From Acanthopleura granulata (lineage: Eukaryota; Mollusca; Polyplacophora; Chitonida; Chitonidae): 64,000 nucleotides of DNA. The notes below the pieces were generated by a model. The model was not told the DNA's origin. It did no database searches and saw only the letters and a list, made by a program, of their open reading frames with translations. The stretch covers positions 35,209,011 through 35,273,010 of the forward strand of contig JABBOT010000001.1 of the NCBI GenBank assembly GCA_016165875.1. Reading direction: 5' to 3'. The stretch's first letter is position 1; the number at the start of each line of letters is the position of its first letter. A program made the translations under genes and the position numbers. This document shows positions 23,400 to 36,783 of the stretch, piece after piece.

Positions 23400-25490
23400 T
23401 AATCATAATACTTTTTCAATCCCTATTAAGTTTAAAAAGCTTTGCCTTTACAAGGCCGTCGTGTAAATTGTCTTTACTTCTGGTGTGAATTGTCTATATA
23501 TTAGTTCCATCATCTTTTGCTAATTATCCGAGCAGCTTGTGTTAACAATAATGGCACGGCTGCACGGTAAGGGGCACGCAGGCTTCCCCTACTGTACACC
23601 AGGTGTCCGGCTACTCCTCACCTGTCTCTCGGTAATAACAGGTTAATCTGATGCCTGCAGGTTACATGAAAGCCAATCCGCCGACGTTCTCGTATTACAC
23701 GCTGACTTCCATAAATCCAAATGTAACAACGATTTATTTTCTCTCAACGAAGCCTCTGTCAGCGCAGTCAGTTTTCTTCATGACGTTTCTGTAAAACGTG
23801 TCCCAATAAACTGAGAATAACGTACCAATTTAAGTTGCGTGCGATATAAAATTGGGTCGCTGTTACTGGACTGAATTGCGTTTAAAGATCGTCAATTAAC
23901 GCCAATTGGTTTTCCGATAATCTTGTTGAAATGGCAGTGAAGACGGTGCCACGGGACAGACGATCATTACTGGCTACCGACATATGACGCTTGCGCGCAT
24001 AAAGTATTACAGCATCATGTTCCGAGATTCGGGGTAAAAGTCATTCGTGTTACGACTTGTTAATTAGCCCCTAGAGTTGATAGGAATTCTGACAATCAAT
24101 CAAATTAGCTGTTCACATCGCTTTGTCTCATGGTTCCCTCAAAATTTGAGCGTCCTAATGAAGTTAGAGCATGGGTCAACCAGATCCTAAATAGTGGAGA
24201 GTCTTGAACAAGCAATCGTTTAAGCTGAACTATATAGCCTCAGGCTTGCAGCAGGGGATGTTAGATGGCGGCTCTCAGAGAATCGGCCTCACTGGACTTA
24301 CACACTCCGAACAGAACCACTGACACTTAATAGGATAAAATGCTCTCTTCTGAATCTGACTGATCGACCACCGGCCTGGGTCATTAAATCACCCCTCTAT
24401 ATTTTGAGACAGTGGTCAATTGTCCACCATTGTTTGTCAGATTTACGCCCCTTTTGCTTTACGGACTAAGTGACGTGTTTGTAATTTCGCCCCTTCCAGG
24501 ATCATCTCTCTGGGAGATGGTTCATACAGAATTGATGAACGGACTGAACTTTCCTGAACAGAAATCTCGGAGCGAGTCGCCAGCGTCGTATCCTCAGCAC
24601 AGTGGCATAGCAGTTAGCAAAATGCCCGGGAAACTATGTCATTATTTTCTGCTAATGATAATCAATTATCACGGGAAGCCTTTGTCCATCGTAATAGGCC
24701 TATATTTCAGCCTTGTTAAATTCTTTAGGCTAAAATACTGTGTATTATTTCCTATCATACCAGCCTTTTAATGTCAGTCCTGGGGTTAAGACTCCTTCAA
24801 ATCAGCCTGCTGCCATGCAGGCTGTACATCCCCCCAAACATTGGACGTATTTCACCACATTTCCGGTGGCCGGAATTACGCTGCCTACCCAATCACCGCC
24901 ATCATGTAGGCTTGACTTCTTTACGCGACCACCAGCCACAAAAACTTAATCTAGACACTGATGGTTCTAAATTAAATTTTGCACAAAAAATAAATAAAAA
25001 TAAAACAACAACATAAAAACAACTGCTGATAACAGTATGGTGGACAAGATGGGCCATCGCTGGAGAAATGGAAGCCTACCACGAATTGATTGAATAATGG
25101 ACTGGTGCAGTTTAATCATTGGACATTGTGGTGCTGTATATTCATGATGTAGCGATGTGACTGTGAAAAGAGGACGAGTGTAGGAATGGAACGTGATGAT
25201 CCGCCCTTCCTATTATTTACCAAATAACTGCCAAGAATTGAACTTATGTATAAGGCCATGTATATGGTTTAGAAAATAAAGGATTACGGCACTGAGAATG
25301 AAACAGAGTAACGACGACAGCTAAGTGCTCCTTGCCTTTACTTTACCTTTTATATTAGATTTCATATCATCGGAATTTTCTTTGACGCCAGAATCAAGGA
25401 TTTTACTCCTGTGAGTAGTGGAAACTCCATAATAATTGTTTAATTTCACTTTTGTGTTGTGTTGCAGAAAACTGCCAGAAGTTGTTGTGT
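23400..25490. other. No recognisable feature
   Basis: Several chance-length open frames (24,412-24,771; 24,740-24,949; 24,771-25,016) overlap in different frames with no recognisable domain. There is an A-rich stretch near 24,975-25,020 and no clear repeat. Confidence 0.4.
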
Positions 25491-25494
25491 GAAG

Positions 25495-25745
25495 TTGTTT
25501 ACTACAGTGTGACCCAAAAAGATTTGGGTTGAGGCCACCCAATTTACTAGGGTAAAGACAATCCTAGTTTAGCTCAGGGGGACCCTAATGGTATGGGTGG
25601 GGGTGAGCCAAATAGTTTGGGTCAGGTGCATTATTTTGGGGCAACCCAAAAATTTGGCTCGAAATCCGACTAAGTTTATTGGGTACGTCAATGTTTGGGT
25701 CGAAACTGACCAGATTTTGGGGGATCGAAACGACCCTATACTTGT
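25495..25745. repeat. Degenerate repeat built on GGGTCGAAA / ACCCAAA
   Basis: TTTGGGT and ACCCAA/GACCC words recur about every 30-40 bp: GACCCAAAAAGATTTGGGTT, GCAACCCAAAAATTTGG, ATGTTTGGGTCGAAACTGACC, GGGGGATCGAAACGACCC. Both orientations occur, so local hairpins are possible. The frame at 25,585-25,770 lies on it and is not counted as a gene. Confidence 0.5.
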
Positions 25746-26214
25746 AACGGTGTATGTTTGATGTCAGCATTTTGGATCGGGCCTTTTCTTATCCGAATTC
25801 TAATGGATTTGATGTTTTATTCACTATTGTTGCTCTTGAAAAAAATAGAGCATATTTAATTAAGTCGTGTTAATATCGATCCAATTTAATGCGTTGTTTC
25901 ACTTTCTATATTTAAGGCAGATACCAAAGGCCATCTGGTGTGGTCATTAACTCGTACCGGTCATCCATAATATGCTTTCTTTATGTGAAAATTGCATTGG
26001 GTCCATTGGGTAAATTGATGTTCCCGAGTGTACAGAGATAATGGATGAACGTGGTAAGTAATCTTAATCGTAAGTAAATCTCCACCCTGCATGCACTGGT
26101 TTAGCCCTAGCCCTCAGCGTGCATCCCAGGGTGCAAGAGCCGATATCAGCTACAATCCACACTTATATGGCAACGGCAAAGTAAGGCCCAGTTGAAATCC
26201 TTCCACAGGTTCAA

Positions 26215-26605
26215 AACACGCGTAACAGCTCCACAACCTGGTCCTGTCTCTACAGTTCAAAAACAGGACCCTGTCTCTACAGTTCCAAAACACGATTCTG
26301 TCTCTCAGTTTCAAAACACGACCCTGTATCTACAGTTTCAAAACACGACCTGTCTCTACAGTTCCAAAACACGACTCTGTCGCCATAGTTTCAAAACACG
26401 TCTAGATATCTACAGCTTCAAAACGTCGTCCCGTCTCTACAGTTGCCAAACACTGCTTATAGTCTCTACAGTGGCAAATCAGCTCCCGGTCCCTAACACA
26501 GCCCGGTTTTTACCGTTGCAAAACACATACTAGCCTCTGTAGTTGCAAAACAGGGCCAAATGTATCTACAGTTGCAAAACAAGGCCAAGTCGATATGGGG
26601 TTGCG
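26215..26605. repeat. 27-bp minisatellite, about 13 units
   Basis: Units of about 27 bp have the form TCTACAGTTTCAAAACACGA CCCTGTC, with drift toward GTTGCAAAACA at the right end. Because 27 is a multiple of three, the plus strand reads open (26,192-26,533) with a 9-residue repeat. This is interpreted as an artefact. Confidence 0.85.
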
Positions 26606-26609
26606 GAAA

Positions 26610-27830
26610 ACGCCCCGTTCTCCATTCGGTCTATGCATTGTTACCTTGCCCGCACGATGTTGATTTCTCAAACACTTCTTTGAGATACATGCGATTAATC
26701 TGAGTCGTAACCCATTTAACTGAAGTATGTCCACAAAGAACCTATGTGTATACATTCATCAAACTGGGAAACCGAAGAACAAAGAGTATTAGAGTAGTTG
26801 TGTATTACGCCACCCCGCACTTACAAACTACACCAGATCGATAATGCTGTCTTGCCGGTTCAACTGGTCATTTGTCGTATTTACTAAGCGAGAGGCCTGG
26901 CAGTTGCCACACTGACCACTAGCAAGGCTAACTAACCTCTTGATCACTTCCCCTCTGGCCATACACGGACAAATTGATCTAACCATAGAACGCCTGCGTG
27001 ACTTCCTGCCTTTGATCGGCTACAGTTCTAGACACCAGCCCTACAATACTGTATACAGCTAATCAAAGTTGTCAATAGGTGACGTGTGATGATAATAATG
27101 TAAGAGAAGGCTGCCAGCGACTGCTTGCGTGTTGCCAGCAAAAGGTGCAGGTTCGGGGAGGTTAGGGCCTCAGGTATATGCAGGAATATAAACCAGGGTC
27201 ATTTGAAGCATTGAACACGCCAAAAAATTGTTATTCAATCATTTATCTGATCGGTATGTCTGATGTAAAATGTGCTATTTAAAAGTTGGGCCTACTCACC
27301 AGTGAATTCATGTATGTACGCAACAAATACAAGAGCAGTTACAGCAATAGTTAAGTGTTATTTGCTTTCCTGTATAAGCCGAGAATGAAACCCTCTGTAT
27401 TCTAAAAGTGCAACGATTACCAACTTGTGTAAGCAAAACACAACATGGATCCCGTAAAAGAGCCAGTGCCCTAAATATACAAGCATCATGTTGTTTACGA
27501 CAAGAACATTCGACAAGATGGCGTCATTTCCCAATCCTGTGCCTAGCAGGTTATCCTACAGGTCACACTCAGCTAATCCAGTCCTGCAGGCATCTCTATA
27601 ACTCTGCGAGGTATTTCCATCGCACTTCTTCTTTTACCTGTTTTTACAACGGCCTCTCCATTGGCTCTAACTAAACCGTCGATATGTGACACCAATGTTT
27701 CAACAATTGTGAAAGTTGGATACTAACTGGCTTGAAGCTGGACTGAGACATGGGCAAGCAGAGGTACAAAGCACCAACTGCAAAGTATGTAGGTTGTAAC
27801 AAGCAGAGTTTACAGAAGATAATTATTTAT
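26610..27830. other. No recognisable feature
   Basis: No repeat or gene recognised. The frame at 27,408-27,674 has no family resemblance. Confidence 0.4.
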
Positions 27831-27835
27831 ATTAC

Positions 27836-27905
27836 TGGTATTTATTTATTTGATTGGAGTTTCAAGTTGTGCTCAAGAGTATGTCACTTACACGACGGGG
27901 GCCAG
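27836..27905 (-). mobile_element. SINE 3'-end fragment (minus)
   Basis: It reads TTATTTATTTGATTGGAG, then GTGCTCAAGAGTATGTCAC and ACACGACGGGGGCCAGG. This is the reverse complement of the AAATA-tailed SINE 3' end (CCGTATAAGTGAAATATTC, CGTAAAACACCAATC). No tRNA-like head is present. Confidence 0.7.
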
Positions 27906-28084
27906 GTTATCTGTATATGGTTTTTGCCTAGGTAGTTACATGCCCGGGAGCAGACATACAGATTATCTGTATATGGTTTTTGACTGGGTAGTTACATGCC
28001 TACCAAACTGGAGGTACAAAACGCCAACCACAAAAAATGGCTCATGTATGGTATGAGGCTGGGTGGTTACAACGCCTCTTTTCC

Positions 28085-28560
28085 GGGCACAGCAGGTAAA
28101 GAGTAGCTGTATATGGGAGGGAGCTTTCTCATAACACCTTTGTGCCCTGACACAAATGAGGTACAGATTACTTTAGTCCAACACGATCTGTGTCTGTATG
28201 CGTATTTAGTATACTGCCGGGTATTGCATACAGACGTCACACCGAAAAGGCTCGTGGGATCGTGGGCTCTGTTGCGACAGCTTGGTCGCTGGGATTCTCC
28301 CTCCCTTCTATCGCCTAGACAGAGCGGCCCCGACAGAGGAGAGGTAGAGTGTATCTGTGCAGAGAATGGAACTTTATCGTTACATCGCTCCATGTCGCAA
28401 CACAGCAGAGGTACAGAGTAGCTGTATGCGGGATGGAACATTGTTGTAAGATAGCTCCATGTCCCCACACGGCAGCGGCACAGAGTGCATATACACGGGA
28501 TTGTGTTTTATCGTAAGATCTCCCTCTCGTCACACAGCAGAAACATAGCGGACTACCTGA
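28085..28560. repeat. ~70-bp degenerate minisatellite, 5-6 units
   Basis: Repeating landmarks are CAGCAGAGGTACAGAGTAGC, TGTATGCGGGATGGAAC, TTATCGTAAGATCGCTCC and GTC-CACACAGCAG, with about 70 bp between successive GGTACAGAG words in the right half. The left half is more diverged. Frames on both strands (28,067-28,468, 28,113-28,421, 28,315-28,587) run across it and are not convincing genes. Confidence 0.65.
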
Positions 28561-29059
28561 ATATTGATTTCTATCGGTCTGCATCAACAGTTTACGTCAT
28601 GTCTGTGTTGTGTTGGTGTTTTCCAGTTAGGAATTAGTTAGTTTAGATGTTGACAGGTCCTATTAACCAACGGAGTTTTCATAAACAAGCATGGTTTCTC
28701 GGTCAAGGTTTTTACGTCACGACAATTGTAAAGGCAAACAGGATGTCATAAACGGAAGATGGCTATGGACGTGTGCGGGTGGATGGTGGTGGTGAATTTG
28801 AAAGCTTCCCTCGCGCTGACATCACTGTAGCGGGCGGAACCTCATCGTGACACCGTCATCTTTTCACCAAATTTAGTATTGATCTGCAAATCTTAATAAT
28901 CCTTGCCATTAGCTGACCGCTGGCTCTGGGAGTTCTCAGCAAACGTCAGCGCGTGGGCCGGGGGGCTTTCTACTTAGACCAGCTGTCAGTTCGAGCTATC
29001 CTGGTGCTCTGTTATAACAAATCCGGTGTGCGTCGTCAGTACCATTGGATGAAAACCTC

Positions 29060-29430
29060 ATCTCTGTATTAATTACCACAGATTTACACTATACATTGGC
29101 CTTCATAGATTTACACACCGTATTAACTACCACAGAATTACACTCTGAAGTAGCTACAGTAGAATAACAATCTATAATACCTACCATAGAATTATACTCT
29201 GTATTGACTACTATAGAATTACACTCTGTATTGACTACAATGGAATTACACTCTGTATTGACTACTATAGAATTACACTCCGCATCGACTACAATGGAAA
29301 TACACTCTGTATTGACTACCATAGAATTACACTATGCATTAACAACGACAGAATTACACTCTGTCTTAACTACCACACAATTACACTCTGTATTACCTAC
29401 TACAGAATTACGCCCTGTATTACATTTCCC
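29060..29430. repeat. 27-bp minisatellite, about 13 units
   Basis: Units of 27 bp: TAGAATTACACTCTGTATTG ACTACTA with few changes. Both strands remain open through it (minus 29,089-29,322 and plus 29,204-29,503) with 9-residue repeats, as expected for a stop-free unit whose length is a multiple of three. Its sequence is unrelated to the other 27-bp array at 26.2 kb. Confidence 0.95.
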
Positions 29431-30640
29431 AAATCGTATTCCTTCTGACAGCTTTGATGAATCCTGCCGTAATTTCTTGTTCGCCACACTGCCCATGGAC
29501 TGACTGTTAGCCGTCTGGTTGTGTATCTGCTTGATTTTGGTTTGTGTATTTAATTGGTTACTTGGAACAGTATCTGCTTACATGACTGGTATTGCATTTG
29601 TGTGATTCTTTGATTGCTTATCTGCTTGTTGCTTTGTTGGTGTATCTGTTTGGATCTTTCTGCATTCGTTTGGTTCACTAGTTTTGTATGTCCTCTATAT
29701 GTGCTTGTTTCTTTAGATATGTGTCTCCTCGGATCTCTGGTTGTGTATTTCTTTGGTTCTGTGCTTGTGTGTCTGCTTTTTTTCTTTGGTTGTGTATCTA
29801 TCCGTTGATTGGCTATATTATTTGACTAATTCTCTGATAGCTTAGATTGTTTTGTTTTAGTAGATTTTATTTTTTATGCTTTTAAATCTCATTTTCTGTT
29901 ATTTGCCATATTATTTCACTTCTCGCTGTTGTCTGGTTTTCAAATTACACGCAAATCCTGAAGTGCTTTATACATTTCTTAGGAGAGAACAAATGTTTCT
30001 TCGAAGCGGACGCTCTTTATCCATGGGCCACCTTATTGCCGGTCATGCGTTAATAAACTATGCACACCAACGAGGCGGATGTGATACAGGATGGAGTGAT
30101 GTCTTCAGAGGCCTTAAGGCCACGGCTAACACTTAACGGAAAGTGTTGAGGGGGTGTGGGGATCGCAAGTAGCGTCTGAACAATTAATCTGTCTATGATA
30201 GAGCAGCAGAGTTATCGTGATTGGGAAGAAATCAATCTTCGTCTGGGGTGTATCCTGTCGTGTAAACACCTCCACGGCTCAGCACGAGAAACCCAGACCA
30301 TCCCGAGGTCTTACTCTCGATTCAATTGGCCGAGCCGCATGAGATCTGGAATGAAATCGGAGAGATTTAGCGCCATCTTACGCCGGGAGAAGTCACGAAG
30401 TTTCTGACAGCACTGAGGTAGGGAAGCTAAACTTGAACATTCAGGCTGCTGTATTTATCAGATCTTACGTCAATCTGATTGAAAGTTCTAAAAAGAAAAA
30501 TCTAAGAAACGGTCTGAAATATCATTTCTGTCAATGGCTTCTTAACGTCATCTTGTCAGAGTCAGTTTGGAGAAGATTAAATGAAATGAATACTTTCACC
30601 ATTCTCAATAATGTATACATATTTAATATCTACTGAATAA
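29430..30640. other. T-rich stretch, no gene recognised
   Basis: Region 29,520-29,900 is strongly T-rich on the plus strand, with recurrent TTGGTTGTGTATCTG-like words that suggest an ancient low-complexity or tandem origin. The hydrophobic frame at 29,614-29,808 reflects the T-richness. No gene was identified. Confidence 0.4.
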
Positions 30641-30644
30641 GAAT

Positions 30645-30703
30645 GCCTGTGGGCACAATGGTAGCGTCTGATGTGAATAAATCTTGGTTCGAAAATCAGA
30701 ATT
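30645..30703 (+). mobile_element. tRNA-like SINE head (weak)
   Basis: GTGGGCACAATGGTAGCGTC resembles an A box, and TTGGTTCGAAAATC lies 25-30 bp further on, like a B box. Arms do not fold cleanly into a tRNA, so this is more likely the head of a degraded SINE than a functional tRNA gene. No matching 3' SINE tail was found nearby. Confidence 0.3.
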
Positions 30704-30709
30704 GTACAC

Positions 30710-33700
30710 ACAATCTTCTTTATCATTGAAACCATCCACTCTGTTACAAAAAGCCACAACCTGCTACAAGAACCCATGCTCTTCTGCAAGAAGCGATGTT
30801 CTACAACAGAGAACATCATCACAAGAAGTTACCTAGTGGTTGGAGCACACAGCACGCGGTGTACTTCAACAACCACCAAAGACCTACGAATGTCTATAAA
30901 AAATGCCAAAAATTAGGACGAATTCATGCAGAGAGAAGCAGTCGCAGTTTTCAATGAAGAGGGATGAAATCAGTATCCAGTACCCTCAATGGTTTACATG
31001 ATGCCGTTAATCAAATACGCATTTCAGTAGCGCTTTCATTGCATTTGTCCATATATCCAACATGGCGATCTTACTAAAGACGCTAATTTCGATGTTTTGG
31101 AGGGTTTATTTAGTATCTTGGCAATATCGTTTGTGTACCGGGATTTCTGAAAATTTCGAAATATATGATTAGGTCTATGGCCTTAAACACAAACCAGTCT
31201 GCAATATCGACAGTCGCGATCACTCTATAACTAGCTTTCAGTGTTTAAAATTATGTGGTTACAAACTTTTGGCGAGATCAACCGAAGTGAGTCTCACATA
31301 ACTCCAGGCTACGTTCGAAATCTGCTTCACGCAATACTGATGTAAAAATATTGTAAACATAGATGGTAAGATAGTGTGGATGGTTAATAGACAACAAGCT
31401 TAACCAAATAAATATGTATGGAGATTTCAGTGTTAAATGTCAGATGGATCTCTACCTACGAGTTACATAGTGTATAATATACTCTCTATTACTTCATAAT
31501 TCTGACAAGCGGCATCTGCTCAGTTTTATTTCGTTAAAAAAAAATAAACACACAAGCCTTTTAATCAAAATATCGCATGTAACTTCGATTAAAATCTGCA
31601 AGTAGAGACAGATTTTGCAGTGTCGTCAAGTTTAAATTATGCAAAGCGAAAGGGACAAAACAGGCATTTTATACAGTGTTCATTTTTTTCCCCATGTAGC
31701 GTGAACGATGCCTATAGGCTCGTGCATATTTATGAAAGCTGGTTTAAAGCCTTTTCATACTGTCGCCCTTGTTTGTTTGCGAGTCTGCAGATGACATGAA
31801 AGCTTTATGATGGACTGATGTCTCATCATGGTTATATAGCTATGTTTCCATGAGTCATAACTGCTGAAAAGTGTTGTTTTTTGTTTTTTTTTTATTACGT
31901 TTCATCCAGATTACAAATACAGGTTTAATATTTATACAAATAATAAATCAATTGCGATGTTTTAATTCCTAAATGCTGTAAGTGTTTTGTACAGTTTTGG
32001 AGTCTCCGCAAGTATATGCAATCATGCAACGGAGCGTTGCTGTCAGGTTCCCAAGGGTGCCGACCCAGTGAACACTGGATAACTCTACGAGAGACGTCGG
32101 GAGTGCAATCAACACACCTCCACCTTCTCACATTTAGCATGCCGCGAGGAGCGGCACATTCACCCCAGAAAGAGGTCATCATCAGCCCTGAATGACGTCA
32201 TGTGCCTGGTAAGACAGATTCCCAGCAATCAAACGCCCTTCTTTTCCCTCGAGCGTTGCTGATTGATAACTTACAGGTTATTTCCGTCACGTGACAAAGT
32301 CGTCCCATGCGAGCGGACAGAACATGTCAATAACGGAAAAAAGTGGCTTAACCCGGGCTAACAGCCTGCCAGCGTCAGCCACAGCCACGAAATGAGCGCC
32401 AATAAAGGAGTATTGAACGTCCAATCATTTGCAAATTTATCAACAAACAAGTATGTACTTAGGGGACGAAGCTGAGAGCGAACTAAGGGGTTTGGGAGAT
32501 ATATCTGAGATGATGGCGTGCCAATCTAGAGCTAACTGCCATGGTGGGGAATGGGGAGAGTGAGGAAGAGGTGGGGTGTACCGTAAGACAGCGGTCATCG
32601 TCAAACACCTGGGTCCCGTTTTACCAAGTAACGCCACGTCAAACGTAAATACCAGGGAGACATATCTCTACAATATGTGCTGACATCACTTACACCCTGT
32701 TTGAAAAACGGGTCCCGCTAATGGATTCTGACCGCTTTTTACTTGTCAACTTCGAACTTCCCCGCCAAATCATAAAGGAGCAATCAGGCTCTTTTTGAAG
32801 TGCATTATTTTTAATTTAACAGCACTCACTTTTTCTTAGAATTGGCGCTCAAGACATCAAGTTACGAAATCCATATTGTCACGTCACAGCTTGCAGAGTT
32901 TTTTTTTTTTTTTTTTTAAATGGGTGTATTAGGGAGCAGAACTGATGACGGCTCTAAACAGAAAAATCCGTGATGAATGCTGACGAAAAAAAATTCTTTT
33001 TTTACAGTGGAATATGACATATGGCCATACCCCAATCACATGCAACCGTGCAAGTTTTATTCATCTAAGCTGATTTCTCTGTATCTTTCAAGGACATTTG
33101 TAAACTAGATGCTGCGCTAGGAGTGTAAAAACACTTCTGTCCGTCCCTTCCCCCTTTGTAGTTGTAAACAATGTCATGACACACACCCACATGTAGGGTA
33201 AAGTACGGCGCATAGGGTAGCATTCAAATTCAATGAAAATTGCCGGATTTCAAAATCTGTGAAAACTGAAATAAAAAAGAAACGTAAGGCAATATTCTTC
33301 GAAAAGCAATCAAGTTATGATAATAATGCTAGGATAGTGCGCACCAAATTTGAACGCCCTTACTCAATTAGTTTTTGAGATGTCAGGCTCACAACATTAC
33401 GCAACACACTATCACACGAACACAAACCTCTAAGGATAAAAGGAAATCCAAGATCCTCCCTTTTGCAATCGCCAGTGGGCGTAGTAAAATGATTTTCAGT
33501 CTTACATTAACTGTGAGATAGTGACAGCAGCGGTAAGAAGATTGGACTGTGTTCGTGGTAATGCAATGTCTGCGGGTTGCACTTCACGGACTTTGTGTCT
33601 GTGCTAGGTATAATACCCCTTACCCTTGTTTTCTACGAAGTCAACAAATTGGATCTGTAGCATACTTATAGCTCAGTTTTATAACCTGTAGTTTGTTCAT

Positions 33701-35420
33701 GGTATTACCCTGGTTAAATCTTACCAAAAGTTAGTTAGACCAACTTGACGGGGATATATTTTCTTTATTGTTTGCACGTAAAAACATTCCCAAGAAAATC
33801 ATAGTTCCAATGGTCATCATTCTTTCGCAGCCGTCACAGCTATCCATAGATACCCGTTAGTGTTATCGCTGACTCCGGGGCCCCTGGCCTCTTGGGATTG
33901 TCAATGCTATTGATTTTTCCTGGGCTTTGAAGAAGCAGGTTGCCAAATTTCTTAGCGATATGCCTGAAACGAAATAGCCCACAAGTATGAAATTTCAAGG
34001 TTATCCCTCTAGTCTGCACCAGTGCCACATTCCCTTCCATCAGCGTGACTGAACATTACGGCGTGTTTATTGCCAAGAATAAAGCCCATTCCCGACAGGG
34101 GGTTCAGGGTGGAGGGGAGGAGGAAGGGCCATTGTGTATCTACTGTGATAATGTGCCAGCGTCGGCAATTGAACAAAAACGACCACGGCAAATACGCTGG
34201 GGATCATAGATTGATCATAGATTGTTGATTGTAATTCGCTTGCTGCTTACGTTACGAACACCTGGGATTACCGGGACTCAACTGAACGAGAACACTCTCG
34301 ACCGTTAAAGAACGTTCATTCACAGCCCACATTTCTTCATCCACGCTACAAGGCGAGTTTTTCAATCTTACACCCAGCTAAACTGCCCTGCTGTGAAATT
34401 GCAATTGTACTATGAAATTCCTACGGGACATATGTGCAAATCCACAGCCGCCGGTAGCATTCTGTAGCACTAGCTATGATAGCGTCTGCAAAAATTTATA
34501 ACAGTATCGTGTATGCAGTGTTCAAATATGAATGAGATCATCACATTCCCGCTGCAAACCCTGCCTGATACATGTTCCTCGTTGCGTGTTAGCAAGCAAG
34601 GCTGACGCAGCTTGCACCCTTGAACGACCAGTCATTCCGTTAGTATTCGTCCGACGTATTTCTCAAATGAAATTACACAGCCCACCTTTGTCCGGACTGT
34701 GCGGTTTACGTGGTTTTACCCCTTCCTAGCACATATTCTATGGAGCATTCAGACTTGGACGCCAGCATCCGATAATGTCCCCAGACGACAGTTCAATATG
34801 TTACGCCAGATTAGCTAATTTCACTCCAGTCCTGTGATAGGGCATCTTGAGTGAAGCGGTTTCAGTCATTTCGGAGACAAGTCAGTTGTCTGGAAGGGCA
34901 AGTTTGGCGGCCCCACACAATGCTCCGGGCCAGGAAATGTGAAGTGATGACATTTGTATGCTACCAGCGAAAAACCTGTCAACACAAGATGTGACCGTTG
35001 ACGAACAATAAACAAAAACTTCGCCCGTGGTGTGCACAACGTGATTAAAAACTCAGTGGAGAAAATAAAATGTGCCCGTGCAATATGCAACAGCCAGATA
35101 CATCGTAAACCTAATAGCTGACAAGCAATTTTATTCAAATATGACAGAAGCACAGTTACCGAATTTACAATGTCTACGAGCACGATTTGTGCTGTTTCCA
35201 GAGGGACAAATTCTGTTCGAGATATCCGCCCTGTTCATGCAAAATAACTATAATAATAAAATGGCCAACTCTCCATATGGTAAACGAGGGTTTATACTGT
35301 CAATTTGCAACAAGAAAATATCTGCTCTCATCATTGGTCGATACACAGTTTAACAGCAGCGAAAATATCCACAAAAAAGGAGAATTGGACAAATTGCATC
35401 AACATATGTTCTTGAATTCT
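30710..35420. other. Long stretch without recognisable genes
   Basis: I see short frames on both strands (31,925-32,182 minus; 32,440-32,637 minus; 33,840-34,191 minus; 34,532-34,729 plus; 34,866-35,183 minus), all of chance length and without known motifs. There is a T20 tract at about 32,898-32,918 and a tandem GATCATAGATT at about 34,201-34,225. Conserved short exons cannot be excluded by eye. Confidence 0.4.
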
Positions 35421-35429
35421 CAACACCCA

Positions 35430-35675
35430 TGGAGCCTGCGTGACAACAAGCCATCAGCGACGCTCGTGTCGCGGTTACCGCAATCGTTCGTTGAAAACCA
35501 CTTGTCTTCCACCAACATCGTGTGCAAATCATATATATGGAAAAACCCGCGGATGGCCATGGGTTTCCCCGGGGCCCTGCCTGGTTTCCTCCCACCATAA
35601 TGATCGCCGCCGTCGTATAAGTGAAATATTCTTGAGTACGACGTAAAACCTCAATCAAATAAATAAATAAATACA
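35430..35675 (+). mobile_element. SINE with 70-bp invariant core, copy 1
   Basis: A plus-strand SINE ending in GAAATATTCTTGAGTACGAC, then ACCTCAATCAAATAAATAAA. The stretch 35,477-35,546 (begins ACCGCAATCGTTCGTTG, ends ATATATATGGAAAAAC) is identical base for base to 38,480-38,549. The following ~126 bp differ at roughly one position in six. Other SINE copies carry CTCATGCTGGCTTCC...GCCAGCAACCTG in place of this block, so the two copies form a distinct subfamily. The tRNA-like head is poorly preserved. Confidence 0.85.
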
Positions 35676-35704
35676 GACATATATAAGAACGTTTGTCAGT
35701 ATCG

Positions 35705-35800
35705 GTGGTTTATCTGAGGCCCACATGTTTCCTCCTCCTGTGAAACTGATAGCTACCCTATGGGTGAAAAATTCCTGAGTACGGAAACAATGAAAACAAA
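35705..35800 (+). mobile_element. SINE 3'-end fragment
   Basis: A degraded plus-strand 3' part: GTTTCCTCCTCCTGTG, then GGGTGAAAAATTCCTGAGTAC and GGAAAC. It lies directly downstream of the complete copy and just before the 54-bp array. Confidence 0.5.
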
Positions 35801-35829
35801 ATCTTCTCTGCCATGGTATCAGCACCGGG

Positions 35830-36310
35830 GATCTACACTTAAATCGTATAGAAAAGACACTGATTCTCTGATGCTGTCCTGATGAAGATATACACTCAAA
35901 CTGCAACTGATAGACAAATTTTCGGATGGTGTCTACATGATGATCTAGGCTCAATCTGTAACACACAGATAAATTCTCTGATAGTGTCCACATGAGGATC
36001 TGCATTTAAACTGTAATAGACAGCTAAATTCTCTGATGGTGCCCACAAGAGGATCTATACTCCTACTGTAACAGACAAATTCTCTTATGGTTTCCACAAG
36101 AGGATCTACAATCAAACTGTGCCAGAGAGACAAAGTCTGTGATGATGTCCACAAGATGATCTACGCTCAAAACTGTAGCAGGCAAATTCTCTGATTGTGT
36201 CCACACGAGGATCTAGTCTCAAACTCAAACAGACAGAAAAAGCCTCTGATGATGTCTATGAGAGGATCTACCCTCAAAACATGAAAGACAGATAAATTCT
36301 TTGAGGGTGA
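35830..36310. repeat. 54-bp minisatellite, about 8 units
   Basis: Units have the form AAATTCTCTGATGGTGTCCA CAAGAGGATCTAC followed by ACTCAAACTGTAACAGACAG. Length varies by a few bases. The minus-strand frames at 35,655-36,427 are repetitive consequences of this array (VDPLVGTIREF-type repeats). Confidence 0.9.
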
Positions 36311-36783
36311 CGGCAAAATTGTGGAAATTAAGGAGTTTTGGGGATATCCTGTTTGGTTCCGGGATTGAACTAATATCTTGAGTGTCATAAAGACCGAGAG
36401 AAAAGCACCATGGCCGCTCGGCCACAACCAGGTCCTCTTATAACATTAACATTGTCCCTTACTGTGTGAGATCGCCATGAAGCAATAAAATTCTTTCACA
36501 TGTACTGATATAATTATCGTTCACTTTTGGATTATTGTTCGGTGTGCTCTAGGCATCAGGGCGTTGTGTAAGCATACAAGTTGAGACGAAAGAGAGAGAG
36601 GAGAAGGGGAGGGCAGGGGGTAATAAATATTACAAGCAGGCCATAAACCTTCAAGAGGCCTGTCACAATCAGTCCGCGTTCTCAGGCGTGAAATGATAAA
36701 ACGAATCATGCTAACGCAGTCGAAAGAATCTATTATTATTTAGAATTAGCAAACAATCGAAGCAGCCTACTCTGTTTGATTAG

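Noticed and set aside
26192..26533. 113-codon plus-strand repetitive frame
   Set aside because: By-product of the 27-bp array; drift in unit sequence shows no codon-level constraint.
28067..28587. 133-, 102- and 90-codon frames on both strands
   Set aside because: All overlap the ~70-bp degenerate array and each other; no domain is recognised.
35187..35658. Long overlapping frames on both strands
   Set aside because: They overlap the SINE; a similar frame appears at the second SINE copy (38.3-38.66 kb), as expected from shared repeat sequence.
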